Part shown: one piece after another, positions 1 through 9,285 of the stretch
Numbering within the stretch: position 1 is the first letter of the stretch
Layout of the letters: each line of letters starts with the position of its first letter
Origin: Kitasatospora cineracea
GTDB lineage: Bacteria > Actinomycetota > Actinomycetes > Streptomycetales > Streptomycetaceae
NCBI RefSeq assembly: GCF_003751605.1
Contig: NZ_RJVJ01000001.1
Span: 1,302,001-1,366,000, forward strand
Direction of reading: 5' to 3'
Length of the DNA: 64,000 nucleotides
Program-made: the position numbers and the translations under genes
The notes under the pieces: generated by a model
What the model was told of the DNA's origin: nothing
Database searches by the model: none
Seen by the model: only the letters and a program-made list of their open reading frames with translations

Positions 1-2
1 CG

Positions 3-563
3 GGCGTCGGCAAGGTCGGCCACTACCTGGTCGGCCACCTGGTCGCGGACGGCGCCACCGTGGTCGTCACGGACGTCTCCGAGGCCGCCGTGAACCGGGT
101 CCGGGCCGCCCACCCGGAGGTCGAGGTGGTGGCCGACACCGCCGCCCTGCTCTCCTCCGCGCTGGACGTCTACGCCCCGTGCGCGCTCGGCGGCGCGCTC
201 ACCGACGACACCGTCGCCGTGCTCGGCGCGGCCGGCACCGCGGTGGTCTGCGGCGCGGCCAACAACCAGCTGGCCCACCCGGGCGTCGAGAAGGACCTCG
301 CGGACCGCGGCATCCTGTACGCGCCCGACTACCTGGTGAACTCCGGCGGCGTGATCCAGGTCGCCGACGAGATCGAGGGCTTCAACTTCGACCGGGCCAA
401 GAACAAGGCCACGAAGATCTTCGACACCACCCTGGAGATCTTCACCCGGGCCGCCGCCGACGGGATCCCGCCCGCGGTGGCCGCCGACCGGCTCGCCGAG
501 AAGCGGATGCGGGAGATCAGCGCGTTGCGCTCGGTGCTCCTCCCGGCGGCCCGCCGGAGCTGA
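3..563 (+). CDS. vdh: Valine (branched-chain amino acid) dehydrogenase, C-terminal half, cut by the window edge
   Basis: This reading frame enters from the left edge and gives 186 residues. It opens with GVGKVG, the glycine-rich turn of a Rossmann NAD-binding fold. [17 protein letters not shown] and the [10 protein letters not shown] stretch follow, which are typical of the Glu/Leu/Phe/Val dehydrogenase family. Family members are about 360 residues, so the catalytic N-terminal domain lies outside the window. The enzyme oxidatively deaminates valine and other branched-chain amino acids to 2-oxo acids, which feed fatty-acid and polyketide starters in streptomycetes. A strong hairpin follows the stop. 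Leucine dehydrogenase is the alternative name; valine is preferred because of the neighbourhood (DUF3073, purM, purF). Confidence 0.9.
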   Translation, partial: GVGKVGHYLVGHLVADGATVVVTDVSEAAVNRVRAAHPEVEVVADTAALLSSALDVYAPCALGGALTDDTVAVLGAAGTAVVCGAANNQLAHPGVEKDLADRGILYAPDYLVNSGGVIQVADEIEGFNFDRAKNKATKIFDTTLEIFTRAAADGIPPAVAADRLAEKRMREISALRSVLLPAARRS

Positions 564-935
564 CCGGGTCCGTCCGTGGTGCGCGGGGCCGGCACCGCCC
601 GGCCCCGCGCATCACGATGTGGAACCGGATTCTCAGTCCGTCCCCCGATCGGGCGATACCGCGCCCCCTTCGGGGGATAATCTCCGTAGGAACGACGGGA
701 CCGGCCCTGGGCCGGACAGCCTGCGAAAGCTCCGGAATTCCCCTCTGACCTGGGCGGACCTGGTTCGGGGGGGTTCGGGTGCGCGCCACGTCACACCGGC
801 GACGTACCGTCCGGCGGCGGAAACAGGTACCGTTAATGCTCCAAGGGACGGTTTCCCACTTCGGGCAGGCCGGACCTGATCATCAACACGTGTCAGACTC
901 GGGGCCGTGAGCCCCACCGTTGAGGGGGTCGACCC
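564..935. other. Intergenic region between vdh and the DUF3073 gene, no gene seen
   Basis: These 372 bases contain no convincing reading frame on either strand. They hold the vdh terminator at the left end, a small CCCC-TTCG-GGGG hairpin around 665-676, and a locally AT-richer patch around 820-840 (GGTACCGTTAAT) that could hold a promoter for the DUF3073 gene. A hairpin GGGGC-cgtga-GCCCC lies at 901-915, just before the next ribosome-binding site. No clear -35/-10 pair could be assigned. Confidence 0.5.
580..611 (+). terminator. Terminator-like hairpin after vdh
   Basis: GCGCGGGGCCGG (581-592) pairs perfectly with CCGGCCCCGCGC (599-610) around a six-base loop, and a further T-A pair closes the base. 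It begins 17 bases after the vdh stop. There is no U-run, as is common for actinobacterial terminators. Confidence 0.75.
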
Positions 936-1178
936 ATGGGGCGCGGCCGGGCCAAGGCCAAGCAGACGAAGGTCGCCCGCGAGCTGAAGTACAACAGCGG
1001 CGGGTTCGACGCAAACCGTCTGTCTCACGAGCTGGGTGTATCTCCGTCCACCGCGATCGAGCCTGAGCCGATCGAGGACGACGACGAAGAGGACGACCCT
1101 TACGCGGCGTACGCGGACAGGTACAACGATGACGACGACGAGGACGAGGACACCCCTCCGGCTCGTCGCCGCGCGTAA
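936..1178 (+). CDS. DUF3073 family small acidic protein
   Basis: The 80-residue product starts MGRGRAKAKQTKVARELKYN and continues with a short conserved block that includes LGVSP. The C-terminal half is very acidic (runs of D and E between residues 50 and 73) and ends in a basic RRRA tail. This is the DUF3073 family found in most actinobacteria, often beside purM, as here. GAGGGGG lies about six bases before the ATG as a good ribosome-binding site. The function is unknown. The basic head and acidic tail suggest a soluble protein that binds nucleic acid or ribonucleoprotein, but that is only inference. The gene converges on purM and has its own terminator. Confidence 0.9.
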   Translation: MGRGRAKAKQTKVARELKYNSGGFDANRLSHELGVSPSTAIEPEPIEDDDEEDDPYAAYADRYNDDDDEDEDTPPARRRA

Positions 1179-1193
1179 CGCACTCCGACCCGG

Positions 1194-1231
1194 CCGGTCC
1201 GAGCGCTCCCCGTGAGCGCCGGGCCGGTTTT
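1194..1231 (+). terminator. Rho-independent terminator of the DUF3073 gene
   Basis: A stem of CCGGTCCGAGCGCTC (1194-1208) against GAGCGCCGGGCCGG (1214-1227), with one bulge and one mismatch, is followed directly by TTTT (1228-1231). It lies 16 bases after the stop codon. Confidence 0.8.
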
Positions 1232-1276
1232 CGGCGTCCGCGTGGCGTCCGGACCCGGAGGGCGGGCGGGAACACG

Positions 1277-1308
1277 GAGGGCCCCACCGCGGTGCGGCGG
1301 GGCCCCTC
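1277..1308 (-). terminator. Terminator of purM
   Basis: GAGGGCCCCACCGC (1277-1290) and GCGGCGGGGCCCCTC (1294-1308) form a long GC hairpin with a three-base loop and one bulge. It lies 14 bases past the purM stop on the minus strand. Together with the hairpin at 1194-1231 it separates two convergent genes. Confidence 0.75.
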
Positions 1309-1321
1309 GGCGTGCCTCGGA

Positions 1322-2398
1322 TCAGAACGCCTCGTAGGCGTTGTACAGCGCGGCGCCGCCGTCGTGCTCGTCGGTCCGCTCGACCACGTCGCCGAGCAGC
1401 CAGGCCTCCACGTCGCGGTCCTCCAGGACGGCGAGCACGGTGTCGACCGACTCCGGCGGGACGACGGCGACCATGCCGACGCCCATGTTGAGGGTCTTCT
1501 CGATCTCCAGGGTCTGCATCGCGCCGACCTTGGCGACGGTGCGGAACACCGGCAGCGGCGACCAGGTGCCGCGGTCCAGGCGGGCGTGCAGGCCGTCCGG
1601 GATGACCCGGGCCAGGTTGGCGGCCAGGCCGCCGCCGGTGACGTGCGAGAAGGCGTGGACCTCGGTGGCCCGGGCCAGCGCCAGGCAGTCCAGCGAGTAG
1701 ATCTTCGTGGGCTCCAGCAGCTCCTCGCCGAGGGTGCGGCCGAACTCCTCGACCCGGCGGTCCAGCGACCAGCCGGCCTGGTTCAGCAGCACGTGCCGGA
1801 CCAGCGAGTAGCCGTTGGAGTGCAGGCCGGAGGCGGCCATGGCGATCACCACGTCGCCCGCCCGGACCCGGTCCGGGCCGAGCAGCGCGTCCGCCTCGAC
1901 CACGCCGGTGCCGGCGCCCGCGACGTCGTAGTCGTCCGGGCCGAGCAGGCCCGGGTGCTCGGCGGTCTCGCCGCCGACCAGCGCGCAGCCGGCCAGCGTG
2001 CAGCCCTCGGCGATGCCCTTGACGATCGCGGCGACCCGCTCCGGGACGACCTTGCCGACGCAGATGTAGTCGGTCATGAACAGCGGCTCGGCGCCGCACA
2101 CCACCAGGTCGTCGACGACCATGGCGACCAGGTCGTGGCCGATGGTGTCGTGCTTGTCCATGGCCTGGGCGATGGCGACCTTGGTGCCGACGCCGTCGGT
2201 GGCGGTGGCCAGCAGCGGGCGCTCGTAGCGCTTGAAGGCGGAGGCGTCGAACAGTCCGGCGAAGCCGCCGAGCCCGCCGACCACCTCGGGCCGGTTGCTC
2301 TTCTTCACCCACTGCTTCATCAGCTCGACGGCACGGTCGCCGGCCTCGATGTCGACACCCGCGGCGGCGTAGGTCGCCCCGGTCTCGTTGCTGGTCAC
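1322..2398 (-). CDS. purM: Phosphoribosylformylglycinamidine cyclo-ligase (AIR synthetase)
   Basis: The 358-residue protein has the AIRS fold signature. DGVGTK is at residues 68-73, VDDLVVCGAEPLFMTDY follows, and GGETAEHPG near 142-150 contributes to the ATP and substrate site. HSNGYSLVR and SHVTGGGLAAN continue the expected order. It performs the ATP-dependent closure of FGAM to aminoimidazole ribotide, the fifth step of purine synthesis, in the cytoplasm. The start is GTG with GAAAGG upstream. It lies 91 bases downstream of purF on the same strand, with a perfect hairpin in the gap that may lower purM expression relative to purF. Length is normal for the family. Confidence 0.97.
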   Translation of the reverse strand: MTSNETGATYAAAGVDIEAGDRAVELMKQWVKKSNRPEVVGGLGGFAGLFDASAFKRYERPLLATATDGVGTKVAIAQAMDKHDTIGHDLVAMVVDDLVVCGAEPLFMTDYICVGKVVPERVAAIVKGIAEGCTLAGCALVGGETAEHPGLLGPDDYDVAGAGTGVVEADALLGPDRVRAGDVVIAMAASGLHSNGYSLVRHVLLNQAGWSLDRRVEEFGRTLGEELLEPTKIYSLDCLALARATEVHAFSHVTGGGLAANLARVIPDGLHARLDRGTWSPLPVFRTVAKVGAMQTLEIEKTLNMGVGMVAVVPPESVDTVLAVLEDRDVEAWLLGDVVERTDEHDGGAALYNAYEAF

Positions 2399-2456
2399 TT
2401 GCGGTGGCCCTTTCGAAGTGGTGGTGCTGCCTCCCCGGCCGGGGCCGGGACGGGGT

Positions 2457-2478
2457 GCCCCCGGCCCGTGCCGGGGGC
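2457..2478 (-). terminator. Attenuator-like hairpin between purF and purM
   Basis: GCCCCCGGC (2457-2465) pairs perfectly with GCCGGGGGC (2470-2478) around CCGT. It sits inside the 91-base purF-purM gap, so it is either a partial terminator or an mRNA-stabilising element within one operon. No U-run is present. Confidence 0.5.
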
Positions 2479-2489
2479 GTTGCGCACGG

Positions 2490-4070
2490 TTACGGGCGTC
2501 GCAGCGCGTCCGCCGCGCCGGCGCCGCCCAGCAGCGACTGCACGCCGTCCAGGTCGCTGGTCTGCTTGCTGCCGCGGACGGGCTGCTTGGCCTGGCCGCC
2601 TGCGATCTCCGCTTCCAGGAGGAGCTTGCCGAGCAGCGCCGGGTCGGGCAGCTCCATCGGGTACTCGCCGTCGAAGCAGGCCCGGCAGAGCTGGTCCTTG
2701 GGCTGCTTGGTGGCCTCGATCATCCCGTCGATCGAGATGTAGGCCAGCGAGTCGGCGCCCAGCGAGCGGCCGATCTCCTCGACCGACAGGCCGTTGGCGA
2801 TCAGCTCGGCACGGGTGGCGAAGTCGATGCCGAAGAAGCACGGCCACTTCACCGGCGGCGAGGAGATCCGGATGTGCACCTCGGCGGCGCCGGCCTCGCG
2901 GAGCATCCGGACCAGCGCGCGCTGGGTGTTGCCGCGGACGATCGAGTCGTCGACGACCACCAGGCGCTTGCCGCGGATGACTTCCTTGAGCGGGTTGAGC
3001 TTGAGCCGGATGCCGAGCTGGCGGATGGTCTGGTTCGGCTGGATGAAGGTGCGGCCCACGTAGGCGTTCTTCACCAGGCCGGAGCCGAACGGGATGCCGC
3101 TGGCCTCGGCGTAGCCGATCGCGGCGGGGGTGCCGGACTCCGGGGTCGCTATCACCAGGTCGGCCTCGACCGGGGCCTCGGCGGCCAGCTTGCGGCCCAT
3201 CTCCACCCGGGAGAGGTGCACGTTGCGGCCGGCGATGGTGGTGTCGGGGCGGGCCAGGTAGACGTACTCGAAGACGCAGCCCTTGGGCTTGGCCTCGGCG
3301 AAGCGCGAGGTGCGCATGCCGTTCTCGTCGATGGCGATCAGCTCGCCGGGCTCCACCTCGCGGATGAAGCTGGCGCCGACGATGTCGAGGGCGGAGGTCT
3401 CGGAGGCCACCACCCAGCCGCGCTCGATCCGGCCCAGCACCAGCGGGCGGATGCCCTGCGGGTCGCGGGCGGCGTAGAGCGTGTGCTCGTCCATGAAGAC
3501 CAGCGAGAAGGCGCCCTTGACGTCCGGCAGCACCTTGCGGGCCGTCTCCTCGATGGAGAGGTCCGGGTGGCCGGCCAGCAGGGCGGTCAGCAGGTCGGTG
3601 TCGTTGGTGGCCGCGGTCCGGCCGGAGCGGGAGACGTGCTCCTCGCCCGGCAGTTCGGCGACCATCGCCGCGAGTTCGGCGGTGTTGACCAGGTTTCCGT
3701 TGTGGCCGAGGGCCAGCGAGCCGTGAACGGTCGCGCGGAAGGTCGGCTGGGCGTTCTCCCAGACCGAGGACCCGGTGGTCGAGTAGCGGGCATGTCCGAC
3801 GGCGATATGCCCGTGCAGCGACCCCAGGGAGGTCTCGTCGAAGACCTGGGAGACGAGTCCCATGTCCTTGAAGACGAGAATCTGGGAGCCGTTGCTCACT
3901 GCGATGCCCGCGGATTCCTGTCCGCGGTGCTGCAGGGCATACAGGCCGAAGTACGTGAGCTTTGCGACCTCCTCGCCGGGAGCCCAGACACCGAAGACGC
4001 CGCAAGCGTCCTGGGGGCCCTTCTCGCCGGGGAGCAGGTCGTGGTTGAGTCGTCCGTCACCACGTGGCAC
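2490..4070 (-). CDS. purF: Amidophosphoribosyltransferase
   Basis: The 526-residue protein is a class II glutamine amidotransferase. Cys23 in DACGVFGVW would be the N-terminal nucleophile after removal of a 22-residue propeptide. The phosphoribosyltransferase PRPP loop VVVDDSIVRGNT is at residues 371-382. Cys265, the Cys of PCFFGIDF and the CRAC pair near the end match the 4Fe-4S ligands of the Bacillus-type enzyme. It makes phosphoribosylamine from PRPP and glutamine, the first committed purine step, and in characterised homologues is inhibited by AMP/GMP. The GTG start has no useful Shine-Dalgarno. TAGACT lies exactly seven bases upstream, so the mRNA is probably leaderless. purM follows in the same operon. 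Confidence 0.97.
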   Translation of the reverse strand: MPRGDGRLNHDLLPGEKGPQDACGVFGVWAPGEEVAKLTYFGLYALQHRGQESAGIAVSNGSQILVFKDMGLVSQVFDETSLGSLHGHIAVGHARYSTTGSSVWENAQPTFRATVHGSLALGHNGNLVNTAELAAMVAELPGEEHVSRSGRTAATNDTDLLTALLAGHPDLSIEETARKVLPDVKGAFSLVFMDEHTLYAARDPQGIRPLVLGRIERGWVVASETSALDIVGASFIREVEPGELIAIDENGMRTSRFAEAKPKGCVFEYVYLARPDTTIAGRNVHLSRVEMGRKLAAEAPVEADLVIATPESGTPAAIGYAEASGIPFGSGLVKNAYVGRTFIQPNQTIRQLGIRLKLNPLKEVIRGKRLVVVDDSIVRGNTQRALVRMLREAGAAEVHIRISSPPVKWPCFFGIDFATRAELIANGLSVEEIGRSLGADSLAYISIDGMIEATKQPKDQLCRACFDGEYPMELPDPALLGKLLLEAEIAGGQAKQPVRGSKQTSDLDGVQSLLGGAGAADALRRP

Positions 4071-4077
4071 GTCTCCG

Positions 4078-4083
4078 AGTCTA
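4078..4083 (-). promoter_or_regulatory. Candidate -10 element of a leaderless purF promoter
   Basis: On the minus strand TAGACT is followed by seven bases and then the purF GTG at 4070. That spacing puts transcription start at the start codon. No good -35 is visible 17-18 bases upstream. No PurR-type operator was recognised. Confidence 0.55.
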
Positions 4084-4263
4084 GGGCAGCCCGGGCGAAC
4101 GGCCTGATGGCAGCCTCCTGGTACGCGCGTAGATACCGCCGCTTACCAGTTTTTCGCACAACGGGCGGCTGCCTTCACGCCCTTGTCATCAGGGCTTCGC
4201 ACAGTGGACGGGCCACCGGAACGTGAGCCTGCTCACGCTGGGTGACCGGGACCCGCCCGCCGC

Positions 4264-5079
4264 TCAGGCGGCGGGCAGCAGCAGCCGCCAGGAGTCCGGG
4301 CGGACCGTCCAGGTGCGGTGCCGGACCGGGCCGACCGGGCAGCCGTCGGCCTCGTAGCCGAAGTCGCGGCCGGCCACGGTGAGCAGGCCGGCCCGGTGGC
4401 GCTGCGGGCGGCCGTCGAGGTCCAGGGCGAGTTCCATCGCGCCGTCGACCATGGCCACCCGCAGGTGGCGCACCCGCTGGTGGACGTCGGCCAGCAGGCG
4501 GCCGTCGGCCTCGATGCGCAGTTCCTCCGGTCCGGTGGGGCTCGCCTGCTCGGCCGCAGCCAATTTCGCCCATAGCGAACGCCAACCACCCGTCCGGCCC
4601 TGGCGCGGGCCGGTGAAGCGCACTTCGGCGAGCACCACGCCGCCGCCGTCGTCGAGCAGCAGGTCCAGTCGGCGGGCGGCGCCGGCCAGCACCGCGCGGG
4701 CGGCCGCGACCGGCTCGGGGGGCACGCCGAGCAGCCGGGCGGTGGCGGTGGCGACCGGCCCGCCGACCGGGACCAGCCCGACCGGGTCGGTGTCCAACTC
4801 CCGTTGCCGGTGCAGGGCCTGGAGCACCCGCTGGAGCGCCTGGTCGGACCCGATCACCACCGCCCGGCGCCTGCCCCGGTGGGCGAGCACCCGGTCGAGT
4901 TCGGACGGGCTCTCGGGCAGCGCGACCTTGACGTCGGCACCGCCGCACAGCACGTCCTTGGCGATCCGCACCGATTCGCCGTCGGCCTCCCGGGCCGACG
5001 GATCGAGCAGGACCAGCAGCGGCCCGGGGGCCCCGGCGTCGTCCGGGGGGCGGGATACGGGCGTGGACAGCGACGACAC
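4264..5079 (-). CDS. Diacylglycerol/lipid-kinase-like protein with degenerate catalytic motif
   Basis: The 271-residue protein reads PLLVLLDPSAREADGESVRIAKDVL at the N-terminus. VVIGSDQALQRVLQAL follows at the position of the GGDGT loop of the diacylglycerol kinase/NAD kinase fold, and GLVPVGGPVATATARLLGVP stands where the family has PLGTGNDFAR-like residues. The C-terminal half is a beta-rich lipid-kinase-like domain. The catalytic GGDG is replaced by GSDQ, so the protein may bind nucleotide or lipid without phosphorylating it. The GTG start is chosen because AGGAAGGA lies seven bases upstream. It is divergent from purA and lies 193 bases upstream of purF. It is soluble, with no membrane segment. 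Confidence 0.7.
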   Translation of the reverse strand: MSSLSTPVSRPPDDAGAPGPLLVLLDPSAREADGESVRIAKDVLCGGADVKVALPESPSELDRVLAHRGRRRAVVIGSDQALQRVLQALHRQRELDTDPVGLVPVGGPVATATARLLGVPPEPVAAARAVLAGAARRLDLLLDDGGGVVLAEVRFTGPRQGRTGGWRSLWAKLAAAEQASPTGPEELRIEADGRLLADVHQRVRHLRVAMVDGAMELALDLDGRPQRHRAGLLTVAGRDFGYEADGCPVGPVRHRTWTVRPDSWRLLLPAA

Positions 5080-5100
5080 GACCGGTCCTTCCTCAGGTAA

Positions 5101-6489
<1,389 letters not shown>

Positions 6490-6501
6490 GGCGTCCGCGG
6501 C

Positions 6502-6539
6502 AGGCCCGGCGTCCCCGTCCGCGGGGGTGCCGGGCCTTT
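6502..6539 (+). terminator. purA terminator
   Basis: AGGCCCGGC (6502-6510) and GCCGGGCCT (6529-6537) form the stem, with an inner CCCCG/CGGGG helix. TT follows. It starts 13 bases after the purA stop. Confidence 0.85.
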
Positions 6540-6555
6540 CGCACGGCCCGGGATG

Positions 6556-6607
6556 TTTGCACTAGTGCAGATATGGCTTGCTACTGGTGCAAAGCTGGCC
6601 CTACGGT
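6556..6607 (+). promoter_or_regulatory. Operator and leaderless promoter of the GNAT gene
   Basis: TTTGCACTAGT (6556-6566) and ACTGGTGCAAA (6583-6593) are inverted repeats matching at 10 of 11 positions. The left arm also contains a perfect 12-base palindrome, TGCACTAGTGCA (6558-6569). A promoter TTGCTA (6578-6583), 18-base spacer, TACGGT (6602-6607) overlaps the right arm. The -10 ends seven bases before the ATG. The layout suggests a dimeric repressor covering the -35 region; no regulator gene is adjacent. Confidence 0.55.
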
Positions 6608-6614
6608 GGGGCGC

Positions 6615-7208
6615 ATGACCGCGAAGCTGCCCGCACCCGTCGTCCTGTCCGGCCGGCACGTCCGGCTGGAGCCGCTGACCCGCGCCCACGTGCCCGACCT
6701 GTTCGCGGCCGGCGGCGGGGACGAGGAGGTGTGGCGGTGGATCCCCGTCCCGATGCCGCGCACCGAGGCGGACATGGCGGCGGTCGTCGACACCCGGCTG
6801 GCCGACCCGGACTGCGTCCCGTTCGCGGTGGTGGCGGTCGGCAGCGGGCGGGCGGTCGGGATGAGCTGCTACTACGACGCCGCCGCCGAGGACGAACTGC
6901 TGGAGATCGGCGGCACCTGGTACGCCCGCGCGGTGTGGCGCACCGCGGTGAACACCGAGGCCAAGCTGCTGCTGCTGACGCACGCCTTCGAGGAGCTCGG
7001 CATGGGCCGGGTGTCCTGGCAGACCGACCACCGCAACGAGCGCTCGCAGAACGCGATCCGGCGGCTCGGCGCCGTCCACGAGGGCACCTTCCGGCGGAAC
7101 AAGCGGCGCCCGGACGGCAGTTGGCGCGACAGCGTGCACTTCTCGATGCTGGCCGGCGAGTGGCCCGCCGCCAAGGCCCGGCTGACCGGGCGGCTGGCGG
7201 CCGGCTGA
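6615..7208 (+). CDS. GNAT family N-acetyltransferase (RimJ/RimL type)
   Basis: The 197-residue protein opens LSGRHVRLEPLTRAHVPDLF, the usual start of RimJ/RimL-like acetyltransferases. GTWYARAVWRTAVNTEAKLLLLTHAFEELGMGRVSWQTDHRNERSQNAIRRLGAVHEG follows, covering the acetyl-CoA-binding motif A and motif B. It should transfer acetyl from acetyl-CoA to an amino group of a small molecule or a protein N-terminus in the cytoplasm; the substrate cannot be read from the sequence. The ATG at 6615 is preceded by a -10 seven bases away and no ribosome-binding site, so translation is probably leaderless. A two-part operator lies upstream. Confidence 0.85.
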   Translation: MTAKLPAPVVLSGRHVRLEPLTRAHVPDLFAAGGGDEEVWRWIPVPMPRTEADMAAVVDTRLADPDCVPFAVVAVGSGRAVGMSCYYDAAAEDELLEIGGTWYARAVWRTAVNTEAKLLLLTHAFEELGMGRVSWQTDHRNERSQNAIRRLGAVHEGTFRRNKRRPDGSWRDSVHFSMLAGEWPAAKARLTGRLAAG

Positions 7209-7231
7209 GCCCGCCGCGGGGCGCCGGTGCG

Positions 7232-7654
7232 TCAGTAGATGGCGGCGGAGACGATCGCGGCCACGGCCAGGTTGGTGGAGGCGGTCACCCAGACCGCCGG
7301 GTGCGGCTCGCTGTCGACCAGCAGCTCGCCCAGCTTCCCCGGCGTCACCAGGTCCAGCACCCAGAACGAGACGGCCATCAGCAGCAGGCCGAACACCCCG
7401 AACACGGCCGCCGCCGCCAGGCCCTTGCCGAACTCCTGGTAGGTCGACATCACCGCGGTGAACACGATCGCGCCGATCGCCAGCAGCGCCGAGCTGAGCA
7501 CCACGGCGGCGTTCCGGTTGCGCTCGATCCAGATCTGCCGGCGCAGCTCACCGGGCGTCAGCACGTCGACCAGCACCACGCCGAGCAGCAGCAGGACCAG
7601 CCCGACCGCACCGTACGCGGACGCGTATCCCAGCTGGTGAAGGATGTCGCTCAT
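7232..7654 (-). CDS. DUF350 family small membrane protein
   Basis: The 140-residue product has four hydrophobic segments: about residues 12-32, 48-68, 78-100 and 120-138. The conserved pairs VDVLTPGELRRQIWIERNRNAAVVLSSALLAIG and VLDLVTPGKLGELL form an internal duplication typical of DUF350. The function of the family is unknown; it is a cytoplasmic-membrane protein often near LURP-one-like or ion-channel-related genes. It is 103 bases downstream of a LURP-one-like gene on the same strand, so both may be co-transcribed. The ATG MSDILHQLGY is chosen as the start since the upstream extension is low-complexity. Confidence 0.8.
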   Translation of the reverse strand: MSDILHQLGYASAYGAVGLVLLLLGVVLVDVLTPGELRRQIWIERNRNAAVVLSSALLAIGAIVFTAVMSTYQEFGKGLAAAAVFGVFGLLLMAVSFWVLDLVTPGKLGELLVDSEPHPAVWVTASTNLAVAAIVSAAIY

Positions 7655-7757
7655 GCGTCCCGCCCCTCCTGCCTGTCCGGCCGCCGGCCCCGTGCCGAGG
7701 ACCGGCACAACATAGCGCACGGGGCGGGCGCGGCCGGGGGCCGCGGGCGGCCGCGGC

Positions 7758-8249
7758 TCAGTCGTTGTGCTCGACCAGGCGGTCCAGGCAGACCGCGACG
7801 GCGATCATCAGCGGGACGTCGACGCCGTCGGCGATCTCCACGCCGTAGGTGTCGCGGATCCGGAACCACTTGCGGGAGACCTCGGCGAGGTGGTGGCCGT
7901 CGCCCTTGACCGTGTACTCCTTGTCGATCAGGTCGCCGTGGATCTCGTACTCGCCGCCGTTCTCCAGCTCCACGTGGTACTTGTCGTGGAACGGGGTGAA
8001 CAGCTTCTTGCGGACGGTCGCCACCACGTCCCCGTCGGCGTTCTCGATCTTCATCGCGTCGCGGACGGTCAGCACCTTCTCCCGGATGGTGGCGACCGTG
8101 TTGCCCGCCGGGTCCTGCAGCTCGAAGGTGTCGCGCATCCGCAGCACCTTGCCGTCCACCAGGAAGCACTTCTCGCCGTGCTCGTCCTCGACCCAGTAGT
8201 CGTCGCCGACCGCGAAGAGGCGCTCCTTGACCACGAACTTCCGACCCAT
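7758..8249 (-). CDS. LURP-one-related (LOR/tubby-like) protein
   Basis: The 163-residue protein starts MGRKFVVKERLFAVGDDYWVEDE. It is built of repeated beta-hairpins of the form GKVLRMRDTFELQDPAGNTVATIREK and KVLTVRDAMKIENADGDVVATVRKK, as in the LOR family, whose fold resembles the membrane-tethered tubby C-terminal domain. No enzymatic residues are known for this family. In bacteria it is thought to be a structural or lipid-associated protein. ATG 8249 is chosen because homology-like sequence begins there. It precedes the DUF350 gene. Confidence 0.8.
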   Translation of the reverse strand: MGRKFVVKERLFAVGDDYWVEDEHGEKCFLVDGKVLRMRDTFELQDPAGNTVATIREKVLTVRDAMKIENADGDVVATVRKKLFTPFHDKYHVELENGGEYEIHGDLIDKEYTVKGDGHHLAEVSRKWFRIRDTYGVEIADGVDVPLMIAVAVCLDRLVEHND

Positions 8250-8315
8250 GTCCCCGACTCCTCGTCTGCTCGCCGGCCCGCCGTCGGGCGGCACCCGCCA
8301 TGGTGCCACCGGGGG

Positions 8316-9107
8316 CTACGTCAAGTCCCACAACAGGCGGTAGTACGCGAGGCGCCCGGCGTCCTCCTCGACCCCGTACGCCTCCAGCAGGGGACGCTCC
8401 CAGCCCGGGCCGTAGTTCCACACCGTGCTCCAGGACGCCACCGCCAGGTCCGCCCAGCGGTCGGCCGTCCCGAGCGCGCCCAGGTCGACGTGGCCGGACG
8501 GGCGGCCGTCCGCCCCGACCAGGGTGTTGGGCGCGCAGGCGTCCCCGTGGCAGACCACCTCGACGTCCACCGGCGGCGGGTCGGCCAGCACCGCCAACGC
8601 CCGGTCCACGCTGCCGTGGTGGCGCAGGTCCGGATGCCAGTGGGCCGGGTCGCGGCGCAGCTCGACGGCCCGGGCGACCCGGGCGGGCGCCGACCAGTCG
8701 TACGGGCAGCCGGCCACCGGCAGCGCCTCGTGGAAGGCCCGCAGGCCCTCGCCGATCGCCCGGACGGCCGTCGCCGGATCCCGCTTGAGCTGCTCGTCGA
8801 CGGCGGAACGGCCCGGCAGGCCGGCCGTCAGCAGCCAGCGGCCGCCCTCGCCGTCGCCGCCCAGGCCGAGCACCTCCGGGACGGTGGTGAACCGCCGGGC
8901 CCAGCTCAGCCGTTCGGCCTCCGCCGCGAAGTCCGCCGGGCTGCCGGGCGGCGCCCACTTCACGAACCGCCGGCCCGGGCCGTCGCCGAGCCGGAACGTC
9001 AGGCCGTGCAGCTCGTTGCGCCACACCGCGACGACCGGCTCACCGGCCGCCAACTCGGCGACGGCGGGCGGAACTTCGACATCGTCCTCGGGCACGTACG
9101 CGATCAT
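8316..9107 (-). CDS. APH(3')-like aminoglycoside phosphotransferase family protein
   Basis: The 263-residue protein matches the length of APH(3') enzymes. A candidate ATP-contact lysine is in RRFVKW (Lys50). The catalytic loop CHGDACAPN has HGD at 187-189 and Asn194, and the metal-binding Asp is in GHVDLGALGTADRWADLA (Asp208). These residues are all intact, so it should be an active ATP-dependent small-molecule kinase. Aminoglycoside resistance is possible but unproven, since chromosomal paralogs in actinomycetes often act on other substrates. The gene stands alone on the minus strand between the LURP-one gene and a divergent second APH-fold gene. Confidence 0.75.
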   Translation of the reverse strand: MIAYVPEDDVEVPPAVAELAAGEPVVAVWRNELHGLTFRLGDGPGRRFVKWAPPGSPADFAAEAERLSWARRFTTVPEVLGLGGDGEGGRWLLTAGLPGRSAVDEQLKRDPATAVRAIGEGLRAFHEALPVAGCPYDWSAPARVARAVELRRDPAHWHPDLRHHGSVDRALAVLADPPPVDVEVVCHGDACAPNTLVGADGRPSGHVDLGALGTADRWADLAVASWSTVWNYGPGWERPLLEAYGVEEDAGRLAYYRLLWDLT

Positions 9108-9196
9108 CCGGCCATTGTCGCGCGCGGGCCTGGCGGCGTCATGCAGGTTTCGGCGCGCGGCCGGACGGGAGCGGACGGAACCGGGGCGGGGCGCCG

Positions 9197-9234
9197 GACG
9201 TACTAGACGTACTACCGGCTACCGGCTACCGGCC
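9197..9234. repeat. Short tandem repeats between two APH-fold genes
   Basis: GACGTACTA occurs twice in tandem (9197-9205, 9206-9214). CCGGCTA occurs twice, plus a partial copy, directly after (9215-9234). The cluster lies in the promoter interval between the divergent kinase genes. Confidence 0.7.
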
Positions 9235-9285
9235 GGTGGCGGAGCCGGGGGACGGGAGCCGGGGAGACCGGAGACGGAGGTCGGC

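Noticed and set aside
633..2312. Long minus-strand reading frame of 559 codons over the DUF3073 gene and purM
   Set aside because: It is an Arg/Gly/Pro-rich shadow frame produced by high third-position GC; purM and DUF3073 explain the region.
4054..4070. CACGTG near the purF start, and CACGTG at about 888 and 43691, as parS sites
   Set aside because: Their flanks do not match GTTTCACGTGAAAC; only the central six bases agree.
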